Source of the DNA: Hoyosella altamirensis
Lineage (GTDB): Bacteria; Actinomycetota; Actinomycetes; Mycobacteriales; Mycobacteriaceae
Direction of reading: 5' to 3'
NCBI RefSeq assembly: GCF_014191505.1
Contig: NZ_JACHWS010000004.1
Location: 308,654 to 372,653 of the forward strand
DNA: 64,000 nucleotides
Shown here: piece by piece, positions 46,395 to 55,006 of the stretch
How positions within the stretch are numbered: the first letter of the stretch is position 1
How the letters are laid out: each line of letters starts with the position of its first letter
Made by a program: the position numbers and the translations under genes
The notes under the pieces: generated by a model
The model's database searches: none
Seen by the model: only the letters and a program-made list of their open reading frames with translations
Told to the model about the DNA's origin: nothing

Positions 46395-47423
46395 TCAAGC
46401 GCCGGGAATCGATGCGCGGTCGACCATGTCGACCTCGACCCGGGTACTTGTGGTGAGCGAGCGGACTCCCGCATCGCAGACCGCGGCTGCCGCATAGCCG
46501 TCCCAGGCACGGGGACCGTCGACGTAGTTGCCGGTTTCGTCGCCGCTCTTGACGGCGTTGACCCAGCGCTGCAGCTGGTCGTGGTAGGCGCGGCCGAACC
46601 GCTCCTTGAACCCGGGTGTTACCGTTCCGCCCCAGATGCCGGGCGCCGACTTCCGCACCAAATTGACGTCAAGCCCGATCTGGGCGCTGCCGCGCTCAAA
46701 AATCGCTTCTGAACGCACCTCGTACGCGATTCCCGTGGTCACGAACGCTTCGGCGTCGACCATGCGGCCGCTCTCCATCTCGAAGATCGCGAACTGGGGG
46801 TCCTGCAGCCCGTCACGAGCGTTCGAGTTGGGGCGTGGCTTGAGAATGTGGACCGACTTGATTTCCTCGCCAAGGAGGAATCGTGCACAGTCCACCTCGT
46901 GGACAAGGCAGTCCTTCACGATCATCGCGCTGTCGAAGTGATCCGGGACAGCGGGATTGCGGTGTGCGAGATGCAGCATGATGGGAGCACCGAGCTCGCC
47001 GGATTCGACGAGGGCGCGCAGTTTCATGTACTCGTCATCGAATCGCCGCATGAACCCGATCTGAATCAGCTGCTTCCCCAGGGCTGCTTCGGCCTTCACG
47101 ATCTCAAGCGACGACTCGACGTCCGTGGTGAGTGGCTTCTCGCACAGCACGGGCTTGCCCGCTTCGAGGCAAGCGAGAACTTGCTTCTCGTGCACTGGGC
47201 CGGGAGTGGCGATCACCACCGCGTCCACGTCCTCAGCCACGATGGCGTCGAAGGGGTCGGACACAACCCGTGCACCCGGAATCGCGTCCGCAATCGCGTT
47301 CGCGCGCTCGTCGTCAAAGTCATTGATGACTGTCACGTCAGCACCGGCCACAAGGTTAGTCAGCTGATCCGCGTGGTTAGCGCCCATCATTCCGACGCCG
47401 AGTACAGCGACCTTAACTGTCAT
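46395..47423 (-). CDS. iolG: myo-Inositol 2-dehydrogenase IolG
   Basis: A 342-residue Gfo/Idh/MocA dehydrogenase expected to oxidise myo-inositol to 2-keto-myo-inositol with NAD, the entry reaction of the pathway. The nucleotide site is VAVLGVGMMGANHADQL, the Lys motif is CEKPLTTD near 97, and the catalytic Asp and His are in VKDCLVHEVDCARF. It sits directly after iolE in the operon, as in C. glutamicum, which supports the name. The ATG at 47423 has AAAGGA 9-10 nt upstream; a TTG 9 nt earlier has no ribosome site. Confidence 0.9.
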   Translation of the reverse strand: MTVKVAVLGVGMMGANHADQLTNLVAGADVTVINDFDDERANAIADAIPGARVVSDPFDAIVAEDVDAVVIATPGPVHEKQVLACLEAGKPVLCEKPLTTDVESSLEIVKAEAALGKQLIQIGFMRRFDDEYMKLRALVESGELGAPIMLHLAHRNPAVPDHFDSAMIVKDCLVHEVDCARFLLGEEIKSVHILKPRPNSNARDGLQDPQFAIFEMESGRMVDAEAFVTTGIAYEVRSEAIFERGSAQIGLDVNLVRKSAPGIWGGTVTPGFKERFGRAYHDQLQRWVNAVKSGDETGNYVDGPRAWDGYAAAAVCDAGVRSLTTSTRVEVDMVDRASIPGA

Positions 47424-47438
47424 TGCTCTCAAGTCCTT

Positions 47439-48368
47439 TCAGTTCTTGTATGGCCAGCGGCGGACGGGTCCGAGGCCGCAGGCCGAGAAGTATCCGGCGG
47501 TACGGGCACCGATGGGCAGCGGAATGTGCGGCGCGACTGGGTAGAGATCTTGTTCGACGATCGTGAAGATGTCGGTTCCGAGTTCAGCGAGCGCATCGAG
47601 CAGCGGCGGCATATCCGGGATGCCGTGTGGCGGCTCCACCATCGCGCCGAGCCGTACGGCTTCCGAAAACGGCAAGTTTTGCGCCCGCACAGTCTTGAGA
47701 ACCTCAGGATCGACCTGCTTGAGGTGCACGTAGTGCACGCGTTCGGGGAACTTTCTGATGATGTCGACGTTGTCGCCGTCGCAGTACGAGATGTGCCCGG
47801 TATCGAGGCACAGGTTCACAAACTGCGGGTCGGTGTCCTGCAGGTACCGCTCGACGCGTTCTTGAGTGTCGACGTGGGTGTCGACGTGCGGGTGAAACAC
47901 CAGCTCGATACCGAAATCTTCGAGAATCACCTTCGCGAGCTCGTTCGACCCGGTGACGAGGTCATTCCACTGCTGGGTCTCGAGGTCTGCGGCTTCCGTG
48001 GCCGCACCTGAATGCATGTCGGTGTACTGCTCAGGCAGGTGCACCAGGTACTTAGCGCCCACAGCCTGAAGCAGGCGAGCTTCCCTGCTGAACGTCTCGA
48101 TGGCCTCTTTCAGTGCATCTTTGCCGCGGTGCAGACCGGCGAACACGGTGCCGCCACTGACCTGAAGCTGGCGCTTCTCCAGTTCCTCCCGGAGCTGATT
48201 CGGATCCTGGGGGAGAAATCCCGATGGGCCGAGTTCGGTCCACGAGTAACCGGCCTGGGCGATCTCGTCGAGGTACTGCTTCCAGCCGACCTGGTGGTCG
48301 TCCTCGGGAAACCAGACACCCCAGGAATCGGGTGCGGTGCCGAGCTTGAGGCGGGATAGGTCGTTCAT
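47439..48368 (-). CDS. iolE: 2-keto-myo-inositol dehydratase IolE
   Basis: A 309-residue TIM-barrel enzyme that removes water from 2-keto-myo-inositol to give 3D-trihydroxycyclohexane-1,2-dione. Family marks include GTAPDSWGVWFPEDDHQVGW at the N-terminus and metal-site regions LVFHPHVDTHVDT and CLDTGHISYCDGDNV. It follows iolD by 34 bp and precedes iolG. The ATG at 48368 has AAAGGA about 10 nt upstream; another in-frame ATG at 48377 lies too close to that site. Confidence 0.93.
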   Translation of the reverse strand: MNDLSRLKLGTAPDSWGVWFPEDDHQVGWKQYLDEIAQAGYSWTELGPSGFLPQDPNQLREELEKRQLQVSGGTVFAGLHRGKDALKEAIETFSREARLLQAVGAKYLVHLPEQYTDMHSGAATEAADLETQQWNDLVTGSNELAKVILEDFGIELVFHPHVDTHVDTQERVERYLQDTDPQFVNLCLDTGHISYCDGDNVDIIRKFPERVHYVHLKQVDPEVLKTVRAQNLPFSEAVRLGAMVEPPHGIPDMPPLLDALAELGTDIFTIVEQDLYPVAPHIPLPIGARTAGYFSACGLGPVRRWPYKN

Positions 48369-48402
48369 TGGCTTCATTTCCTTTGTCGCTTCTCGGCGAG
48401 GA

Positions 48403-50373
48403 TCATTCGGACGGGCGCGCGGAAGAAGGGCGCAGGTAATGGCGCTGCACGGACTTCCAGGCGTCGTAGACTTCACGGGCTTGTTGCGTCGACTCGAGTT
48501 CCGACGTTTCTGAGACGGGCACGTCCCACCACGATTTGCTGTCCGGCGCGTTGGTGCTCAGATCGGATTCGACGTAGATCACTGTGGGACGCGGGCTTGC
48601 TTTCGCGTGCTTGATGGCGTCGGCGATTTCCGGGGACGTGTTCGCCCGAATCACCTCTGCACCAAGGCTTTCCGCGTTGGCTGCCAGATCCACGGGCAAG
48701 ATATCGCCATCGAGGCGGCCGCGGTCAGAGCGGTACCGATATTTGGTGCCGAAGCGCTGCGATCCGAGCTCTTCTGAGAGCGAGCCGATCGAGGCGTAGC
48801 CGTGGTTCTGCACCAAGACGACGTTGACGGGGATGCCCTCCTGGACCGCCGTGACGAGCTCGGTCGCCATCATGAGGTACGAGCCGTCACCCACGGTGAC
48901 GAATACGTCGCGGTCTGGGCAGGCCATCTGAATACCGAGACCTCCGGCGATCTCGTAACCCATGCAGGAGTACGCGTACTCGACGTGGTAACCCTTGCTG
49001 TCCCGAGTGCGCCACATCTTGTGCAAGTCTCCGGGCATTGAGCCGGCCGCGCACACGACGACGTCACGCGGGTCGGTGAGCTCGTTAACCAGACCGATGA
49101 TCTCCGACTGCAGCAGTTTGCCGTTTTCGCCGGTACGGCCTGGGTGGTACGCGGATTCGACGGTGGCGTCCCATTCGGCGGCGAGCGCCCTGACCTTCTC
49201 CTGATAGTTGTCCGCGGTGCGGTAGCCCTCCATCAGGTCTGTCAGAGTGGTGAGAGTCTCGCGGGCGTCGGCGAGCACTCCGACCGCGCTGTGTTTGAAC
49301 ACATCGAGGGAGCACACGTTGATGTTTACGAACTTCACGTCCGGGTTGGAGAACGCGGTGCGCGACGCTGTGGTGAAGTCGCTGTAGCGGGTGCCGATAC
49401 CGATCACAACGTCAGCTTCGGCGGCGAGTGCGTTCGCGGCGGTCGTTCCCGTGGAGCCAATGGCCCCGACCGAGAGCGGATTGTCATATCGCAGTGAGCC
49501 CTTACCAGCCTGGGTTTCACCAACCGGAATTCCAGTTTGTTCCGCGAACGCCTTCAGCGCTTCCGTGGCGCGGGAGTAGTGCACTCCGCCGCCGGCGACG
49601 ATCAGCGGTTTCTGTGCCGAGCGAATGAGTTCGGTCGCGCGCGCGACCTGATCCGGCTGCGGCACCACCCGGCCGAGGTGCCACGTGCGCTCCTCGAACA
49701 GGGCCACCGGCCAGTCGAATGCTTCGGCCTGGACGTCCTGCGGAATCGCGACCGTCACCGCACCGGTCTCCGCCTGATCGGTGAGCACGCGCATCGCGCC
49801 CAGCAGCGCCGAGGGCAACTGTTCAGGACGCCACACACGATCAAAGAACTTCGAGACCGGACGCAGTGTGTCGTTGACGGTGTTGTCGCCCGTGTCGGGG
49901 CGCTCGAGTTCCTGCAGCACAGGGGCACTCACGCGGGTCGCGAACGTGTCTGCGGGGAGTAGCAGAACAGGGATGCGGTTCGTGGTTGCAAGCGCCGCGC
50001 CGGTCACGAGGTTGGTCGCGCCAGGCCCGATCGACGTGGTCACTGCCCACGTCTGCAGCCGGTCCTTGGCACGTGCGAACGCGACCGCGGTGTGCACCAT
50101 GGCTTGCTCGTTGCGGCCGAGTATGTAGGGCAGCGCCTCGGGGTCGTCGAGCTCCGCCTGCAGCAGTGCCTGGCCGAGACCTGCGACGTTGCCGTGGCCG
50201 AAGATGCCGAAGCAGCCGGCGAAAAGCTTGTGCCGCTCACCATCACGCTCCACGTACTGGTTAGCGAGGAATTTGATAGTCGCCTGCGAAACCGTCAAGC
50301 GCACCGTGGGGTCGTTATTCGGGACGCGGCGGATGTTTTTCTCGTGGGTGGGAGTCTGGTTGATCGGTGCCAC
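48403..50373 (-). CDS. iolD: 3D-(3,5/4)-trihydroxycyclohexane-1,2-dione hydrolase IolD
   Basis: A 656-residue thiamin-diphosphate enzyme that opens the inositol ring, giving 5-deoxy-glucuronate. The ThDP-activating Glu is in GRNEQAMVHTA near residue 88. The cofactor-binding motif begins with VTVGDGSYLMMATEL near 493 and ends with the metal-binding QNHGYAS. Length and both motifs are those of IolD, longer than acetolactate synthases. The start is GTG with GGAG upstream. It starts 2 bp after the iolB stop. Confidence 0.95.
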   Translation of the reverse strand: MAPINQTPTHEKNIRRVPNNDPTVRLTVSQATIKFLANQYVERDGERHKLFAGCFGIFGHGNVAGLGQALLQAELDDPEALPYILGRNEQAMVHTAVAFARAKDRLQTWAVTTSIGPGATNLVTGAALATTNRIPVLLLPADTFATRVSAPVLQELERPDTGDNTVNDTLRPVSKFFDRVWRPEQLPSALLGAMRVLTDQAETGAVTVAIPQDVQAEAFDWPVALFEERTWHLGRVVPQPDQVARATELIRSAQKPLIVAGGGVHYSRATEALKAFAEQTGIPVGETQAGKGSLRYDNPLSVGAIGSTGTTAANALAAEADVVIGIGTRYSDFTTASRTAFSNPDVKFVNINVCSLDVFKHSAVGVLADARETLTTLTDLMEGYRTADNYQEKVRALAAEWDATVESAYHPGRTGENGKLLQSEIIGLVNELTDPRDVVVCAAGSMPGDLHKMWRTRDSKGYHVEYAYSCMGYEIAGGLGIQMACPDRDVFVTVGDGSYLMMATELVTAVQEGIPVNVVLVQNHGYASIGSLSEELGSQRFGTKYRYRSDRGRLDGDILPVDLAANAESLGAEVIRANTSPEIADAIKHAKASPRPTVIYVESDLSTNAPDSKSWWDVPVSETSELESTQQAREVYDAWKSVQRHYLRPSSARPSE

Positions 50374-50375
50374 GA

Positions 50376-51302
50376 CTATTCTCCAGAGTTCGGTCGAAAG
50401 GGGAGGCGGGGGTCGACGGTCTGGTTGTCCCAGGTGCCACGGATCCAGGTGTGCTGGGGATCGTCGGTGATCTTCCAGGCGCGCACCTCACCGGGTCCGG
50501 CCATCACGTTCAGGTAGTACATGTGATGTCCGGGCGCGGCGACCGACGGGCCGTGGTAGCCGTGTGGAATCAGCACCGCATCACCGGTGCGTACTTCTTC
50601 GAGGACCTCGATGGGCCGCTCCTTGGTGCCGTACACGCGCTGGTAGCCGAAGCCCTGGCCGCTGGTGTCGACGGCACCGGTGAACGAGCCATCGCCAGGG
50701 TCTGCCGCGGAGATCTCGAAGTAGTAGATCTCTTCGAGCGACGACTCGACTTCAGTCTCTTCGTCGTGTTTGTGGCTGGGGTAGCTGGACCAGTTGCCGC
50801 CCGGTGTGACTACCTCGCACGCGATCAGTGAGTCCGCTTCGAACGCGTCCGCGGTGCCAAAGTTGCGGACCTCTCGGCTGCAGTTGCCCGCGCCCCTGAG
50901 TTCCACCGCAACGTCCTCGGCGGCTACGTAACGCATCGGCAGCTTGTTTTTGGCACGCGCGCCGCACAGCGCGATTCGTCCGCCCGTCTCGGTGGAGAGC
51001 GTGAACTTGCTGTCCCGGCCGACGTACACGAAGTCGCTGGGGCCGGTGAAGACCGACTTGCGGCCCTTCAGCGTGTAGGTGCCCGCACCATTTGCGACCG
51101 TGGCCGACCCTGCAAGCGGAATGACGATGTACTCGTCATTGCGGGTCTCCAGTGTGAGGCGCTGCCCAGGTTCGAGGCTGGCGATGCGCAGGCTCGATTC
51201 GGTCCAGCCCGCCGACTCGGGAGTAACCTGCAGCGCGAAAGGCCCGCGTGCGGACGCGCCGTTGGGGAGGTAGTAGTCGCTTCGTTTCAGAGTGCCGAGC
51301 AT
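50376..51302 (-). CDS. iolB: 5-deoxy-glucuronate isomerase IolB
   Basis: A 308-residue bicupin that isomerises 5-deoxy-D-glucuronate to 2-deoxy-5-keto-D-gluconate. KduI/IolB-family metal-site segments are visible: YPSHKHDEETEVESSLEEIY (two His and Glu) and later VLIPHGYHGPSVAAPGHHMY. It is slightly longer than the 270-residue B. subtilis protein, as in actinobacteria. It is followed at once by iolD and lies 24 bp after the aldolase gene. Confidence 0.94.
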   Translation of the reverse strand: MLGTLKRSDYYLPNGASARGPFALQVTPESAGWTESSLRIASLEPGQRLTLETRNDEYIVIPLAGSATVANGAGTYTLKGRKSVFTGPSDFVYVGRDSKFTLSTETGGRIALCGARAKNKLPMRYVAAEDVAVELRGAGNCSREVRNFGTADAFEADSLIACEVVTPGGNWSSYPSHKHDEETEVESSLEEIYYFEISAADPGDGSFTGAVDTSGQGFGYQRVYGTKERPIEVLEEVRTGDAVLIPHGYHGPSVAAPGHHMYYLNVMAGPGEVRAWKITDDPQHTWIRGTWDNQTVDPRLPFRPNSGE

Positions 51303-51326
51303 GTGTAGTCCTTAATCCTCGCTGAT

Positions 51327-52244
51327 TCAGCGGAGCAGTGAAACCGCGGTAGCCACGGCACCTGCGACGTCGTTGTCCTGGGGGTAGAGGAGGGTGCGGC
51401 CAACAATCAACCCGCGTACCGCCGGTAGTTGCAGCGCGCTCGCCCAACTCGAGAAGGTGTCTTCCGGGTCGCCATCGGGGTCACCGCCGAGGAGGAGGGT
51501 GGGGAGGGTCGTTGAGTTCATGACGCGTTCCATCTCGTGCACCACGGGCAGCTTCATCCATGTGTACGCCGACGTGGAACCGAGTCCCTGGCCAATGTGG
51601 ATCGACTTGATGACAGCGTCGGGGCTGAGGTCGTTGCGGGCTTTGCCGTCGACCCAGCGGGAGAGGAATGGTTCGACCATCGCGATGAGGTCCCGGGCAG
51701 CGAGGTCGTCGATCGCCTGCGCACAAGCTTGGAGTGTCGGCAGGGTGCCCGCATCCTCAGGGGCGATACGGCACAGCATCTTGGCGCCGTTGAGGCCCTG
51801 CTGTGCCGTGGATTCGGGAGTGGCCCCGGTCATCCGGTCGTCGAACTCGAACGATGCACCAGCGATGCCGCCGCGGTTCATGGAGGAGAACACCACTTTG
51901 TCCTCGAGCGCTCCCATCAGGAGTAGGTCCTCGAGGATGTCGTTGGTGGCGAGCACGCCATCGACACCGGGGTTCGCCAGTGCGGTGCGCAGCCGGTCGA
52001 GGAGATCCAGCCGGCTAGCCATGGCGCCGTGATCGCCGCGCACAGCCAGGGCGCCGCGAGCTGGGTGGTCGGCGGCGACGATCATAAGCTTCCCGTCACC
52101 ACGGATGGTGGGGCGCTGGGTGCGAGCCTCCCAGGCGCGGCTGATTGCTTGAGGATCGGCCGCGCGGGTATCGGTGAGTTCCGAGTAACTCGAGCACACG
52201 GGTTTTCTGCCGGGCACGTTGCGTGCGAGGAGCGTGTCAGACAT
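51327..52244 (-). CDS. Cgl0159-family (beta/alpha)8 aldolase-like protein
   Basis: A 305-residue TIM-barrel protein of the Cgl0159/LacD-like family found in actinobacterial iol clusters. It contains LMIVAADHPARGALAV, typical of class I aldolases of the DhnA/LacD type, VLATNDILEDLLL, and LPTLLLGGDPDGDPEDTF near the phosphate site. I infer that it cleaves 2-deoxy-5-keto-gluconate 6-phosphate to DHAP and malonate semialdehyde, because no other aldolase (IolJ) is present in the cluster. The ATG overlaps the iolC stop by 8 bp. Confidence 0.82.
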   Translation of the reverse strand: MSDTLLARNVPGRKPVCSSYSELTDTRAADPQAISRAWEARTQRPTIRGDGKLMIVAADHPARGALAVRGDHGAMASRLDLLDRLRTALANPGVDGVLATNDILEDLLLMGALEDKVVFSSMNRGGIAGASFEFDDRMTGATPESTAQQGLNGAKMLCRIAPEDAGTLPTLQACAQAIDDLAARDLIAMVEPFLSRWVDGKARNDLSPDAVIKSIHIGQGLGSTSAYTWMKLPVVHEMERVMNSTTLPTLLLGGDPDGDPEDTFSSWASALQLPAVRGLIVGRTLLYPQDNDVAGAVATAVSLLR

Positions 52245-53256
52245 GGAGGGACTCCTCGTCGGGTAGGAGGGCGGTGATTTCGGATTCGGTGGGCATAGCG
52301 GTGGAGCATTCGAGGCGGGACGCGACGATCGCTCCGGCGGCGTTCGCATGGCGAAGGATCTTTTCGAGCGGCCACCCGGCGAGCAGGCCATGGCACAGTG
52401 AGCCGCCGAAGGCGTCTCCGGCGCCCAGCCCGTTCACGACGTCCACGGGGATTGGCGGCACCACGACGGAGCCGTCGCGGGTTTTGCCGAGGACTCCCTT
52501 CGGGCCCTGCTTGACGATCGCGATCTCGACACCGAAGTCGAGCAATGCATCCGCGGCCTTGTGCGGGTCAGTCTCACCGACGGCGACTTCACACTCCTCG
52601 CGGTTACCGACCGCGACGGTGATGTGGGGAAGTGCCTTCTGTACCTGCTCAGTTGCTGCGGCTGCGGAGCCCCAGAACATCGGCCTGTAGTCGAGATCTA
52701 AGACCGTGAACTTCCGTCGTTCCCGGGCCTGCCAGGCCGCGAAATGTGCACTGCGGCTAGGTTCTTCGGACAATCCTGTGACCGTGGACCAATAGAGTTT
52801 CGCGTTCTCAACCGCAGCGGTGTCGATGTCTTCAGGTGTGACCTGCAGGTCCGGCGCCGAGGGCTTGCGGTAGAAGTACAAAGGAAAGTCGTCTGGCGGG
52901 AAGATCTCGCAAAACGTGACAGGCGTGGCGTACTCACTGCTGGTGATGACGTGCCTGCTCTCGACACCGAGCCGCTGAAGTTCTTGTTTGACGTAGCGGC
53001 CGAACGGATCGTCACCCGCGCCGGAAATCAGTGCGGCCCGCCTGCCGAGGCGCGCCGCAGCTACGGTGACGTTCGCGGCGCTGCCTCCGAGAAATTTTCC
53101 GAACGAGGTGACATTCTCGAGGCCGGTACCGATCTGAAGTGGGTAAATATCGACCCCACTACGGCCGATAGCGAGAACGTCGTAAACCTGTCCGCCAGCG
53201 CCCGAGGTATTCGAAGCGGCGGGGCTGGATTCAGACGGGGTATGTGTGACCTGCAC
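52237..53256 (-). CDS. iolC: 5-dehydro-2-deoxygluconokinase IolC
   Basis: A 339-residue PfkB-family sugar kinase that phosphorylates 2-deoxy-5-keto-D-gluconate. PfkB motif 1 is GKFLGGSAANVTVAAARLG near residue 55, and the C-terminal catalytic motif is VNGLGAGDAFGGSLCHG (the usual D-T-x-G-A-G-D, with Asn-Gly at the start). First gene of the leftward iol operon. The GTG at 53256 has GGGAG 7 nt upstream; upstream frame extension is rejected because it would cross the operator region. The product of this enzyme is the known or likely inducer for iol repressors in several bacteria. Confidence 0.93.
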   Translation of the reverse strand: MQVTHTPSESSPAASNTSGAGGQVYDVLAIGRSGVDIYPLQIGTGLENVTSFGKFLGGSAANVTVAAARLGRRAALISGAGDDPFGRYVKQELQRLGVESRHVITSSEYATPVTFCEIFPPDDFPLYFYRKPSAPDLQVTPEDIDTAAVENAKLYWSTVTGLSEEPSRSAHFAAWQARERRKFTVLDLDYRPMFWGSAAAATEQVQKALPHITVAVGNREECEVAVGETDPHKAADALLDFGVEIAIVKQGPKGVLGKTRDGSVVVPPIPVDVVNGLGAGDAFGGSLCHGLLAGWPLEKILRHANAAGAIVASRLECSTAMPTESEITALLPDEESLHV

Positions 53257-53348
53257 TGATTCGCTCCCATTGTGTCGCTGCTTGTCGCCGTAGCGGCGCT
53301 CGATGCGCACCACTCGTTGTTCTGACTGTGCGCCAGGGCACAGGCAGA

Positions 53349-53372
53349 TGTCAATACTTTGTCCTAACATTC
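53349..53372. promoter_or_regulatory. IolR-type operator, copy 1 (iolC/iolR intergenic region)
   Basis: A 24-bp sequence with core TGTCCTAACA on the plus strand (53360-53369), identical over its full length to the copy at 54895-54918 on the opposite strand. On the iolC strand it reads TGTTAGGACA, then AAAGTATTGACA, so it includes a TTGACA that could be the iolC -35. The core agrees with the C. glutamicum IolR motif as I remember it (KGWCHTRACA). Confidence 0.75.
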
Positions 53373-53477
53373 TGACGTTGTGCCTTTTGGTGCTACCGTG
53401 GTTTGATCAGCGTTGGTGTGGCAGCCGGGGTGCTGAACTGCCCAAAGGCGTGTAAGTCCAGAGAACGGAGGCGTGGG

Positions 53478-54215
53478 GTGAGTGTCCCGCTAGAGATTCG
53501 CCTCGACCGGTCAAGTCCGCTGCCCCTGTATTACCAGCTGGCCGCAGCTATTGAGCAGGCGATTCATGAAGGTTCGCTGAATCCGGGCGATCGGGTGGAA
53601 AACGAAGTCGCGCTCGCGGAGCGGCTCAATCTGTCGCGCCCCACGACGCGGCGTGCGATGCAGGAACTAGTCGACAAAGGGCTGGTCGTGCGGAAGCGTG
53701 GCGTGGGCACCCAGGTTGTGCAAGCGCCGCTGCATCGCCAGGTAGAACTGACGAGCTTGTATGACGACCTGATGCGCGCCGGGAAGAAGCCGGGCACCAC
53801 GATGCTGGAGTATCGCCCACACCCCGCCGACGCGGAGGTGGCGCGCGAACTCAATTTGCAGCCCGGCGATGAGGTGGTTCTGATTCGTCGGCTTCGAACG
53901 TCGGACAGCGAGCCGATCGCCCTGATGTCGAACTACTTGCCCGCGGAGATTGCGCCCCCCGAAGAGGAACTGGCTGCGCGAGGCCTTTACGAGGTGTTGC
54001 GCGTCAGAGGTGTTCATATCAGGATTGCTCGGCAGCGCATCGGTGCCCAGGCCGCAAGCCGGGATGAGGCGGCGTTGCTCGAGGAAAAAACTGGTTCGCC
54101 GCTACTCACGATGCAGCGCACGGCATTTGACGATGCAGGGCGCGCGGTCGAGTTCGGTAAGCATCTCTATCGAGCGAACCGGTACTCGTTCGAAACGACG
54201 CTCGTCGGCCGCTAG
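53478..54215 (+). CDS. iolR: GntR-family (HutC type) regulator of inositol genes
   Basis: A 245-residue GntR/HutC repressor. The winged HTH is at about residues 10-75 (RVENEVALAERLNLSRPTTR, GLVVRKRGVGTQVV) and the UTRA ligand domain at about 95-240. It diverges from iolC, and a 24-bp operator lies between the two; an identical one precedes the ABC transporter. This layout is that of iolR in C. glutamicum. The GTG at 53478 has GGAGG 7 nt upstream. The symbol rests on context plus operator, not on a database match. Confidence 0.85.
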   Translation: MSVPLEIRLDRSSPLPLYYQLAAAIEQAIHEGSLNPGDRVENEVALAERLNLSRPTTRRAMQELVDKGLVVRKRGVGTQVVQAPLHRQVELTSLYDDLMRAGKKPGTTMLEYRPHPADAEVARELNLQPGDEVVLIRRLRTSDSEPIALMSNYLPAEIAPPEEELAARGLYEVLRVRGVHIRIARQRIGAQAASRDEAALLEEKTGSPLLTMQRTAFDDAGRAVEFGKHLYRANRYSFETTLVGR

Positions 54216-54239
54216 GGAATTCTCGCCTTCTCTGAAGGT

Positions 54240-54740
54240 TTACCGAGGAATTTGAGCCGACCGAAGCTGAATCCGCGGGAGCGTTCCGTCTTTGCTCTCA
54301 CCTATCCTCGACTGGACAGTCACTTGGTAGGTAATCGCGGAAACAATTCCCTTGTGGACACCAATCCTGGCCTTGAATACTAGGCACAGGGGACTCCCCG
54401 CAATGCCAGCGAACGCCTGTGGCCTGAGCAGCAGGGTTGCATCGGCAAGGGCTGCGACGTTCGCTTCGTCATCGTCGTCGGCTACTGATGACGGGGCCGC
54501 AGAAACAGTGAACCCCAGTATCTGGGCAGAGTCCTCATAGGTGTTGATTGTGTTGCTCTCTATGGGCAGAAATGACGTGATATCGCCGCGGCGGGTCGTG
54601 CTGCCCGAATCGCCGAAATTGATGGCGATCCAGCCACCGTACGTCTCGGTTCGCAGCCGTGTCGTCGAGATTGCGTCCCGGTATGCGAAGGATTGAACAT
54701 GCCGAGGAGAAACTACATCGCTGACCTTGATTGCGACCAT
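54240..54740 (-). CDS. Hypothetical protein in the inositol locus
   Basis: A 166-residue protein that I do not recognise. It has no signal peptide or membrane segment; the central acidic run (ADDDDEANVAALAD) splits a beta-rich N-terminal part (YGGWIAINFGDSGSTTRR) from a beta-rich C-terminal part (VSAITYQVTVQSRIG). AAGGA lies upstream of the ATG. It is oriented opposite to both neighbours, iolR and the transporter operon, and its codon use is less GC-biased than theirs, which hints at late arrival. No role in inositol use is evident. Confidence 0.6.
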   Translation of the reverse strand: MVAIKVSDVVSPRHVQSFAYRDAISTTRLRTETYGGWIAINFGDSGSTTRRGDITSFLPIESNTINTYEDSAQILGFTVSAAPSSVADDDDEANVAALADATLLLRPQAFAGIAGSPLCLVFKARIGVHKGIVSAITYQVTVQSRIGESKDGTLPRIQLRSAQIPR

Positions 54741-54831
54741 GTCGCGGGTCCTTCCTGAGCGTCTTGTGCCAGGCGGGGGATGCTGGCGTCCCTAAGCTTC
54801 CCCGGTCCGTGTACGCCCGTGAAGGCACCCT

Positions 54832-54856
54832 CGGGGGGTTTGCCTCCCACCCCCCG
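54832..54856. terminator. G/C-rich inverted repeat upstream of the ABC operon
   Basis: CGGGGGGT and ACCCCCCG form perfect 8-bp arms around a 9-nt loop. It lies between the start of the leftward hypothetical gene and the transporter promoter. It may insulate the promoter from upstream transcription. The rest of 54741-54894 shows no gene. Confidence 0.4.
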
Positions 54857-54894
54857 TGAACGCAGCCTTCACCGCGACGACACCAGATTAGACC

Positions 54895-54918
54895 GAATGT
54901 TAGGACAAAGTATTGACA
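54895..54918. promoter_or_regulatory. IolR-type operator, copy 2 (transporter promoter)
   Basis: The same 24-bp sequence as at 53349-53372, here with TGTTAGGACA on the plus strand (54898-54907) and ending in TTGACA (54913-54918), about 90 bp before the binding-protein gene. In both places it points in the direction of transcription of the structural genes (leftward iolC, rightward transporter), so a bound repressor would cover the -35 of each. Confidence 0.75.
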
Positions 54919-55006
54919 GGACGTTGTGAGCTGAGTTACACCTAGAGGTATCGATGGCGAACACAACAGTTCCGCCCGGTTCATTTTCACGAAGGGACAT
55001 CCCCAA

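Noticed and set aside
46848-48011. 387-codon open frame on the plus strand opposite iolG and iolE
   Set aside because: It spans two well-supported genes and the gap between them on the other strand. The composition (Val/Asp/His-rich) is that of an antisense frame.
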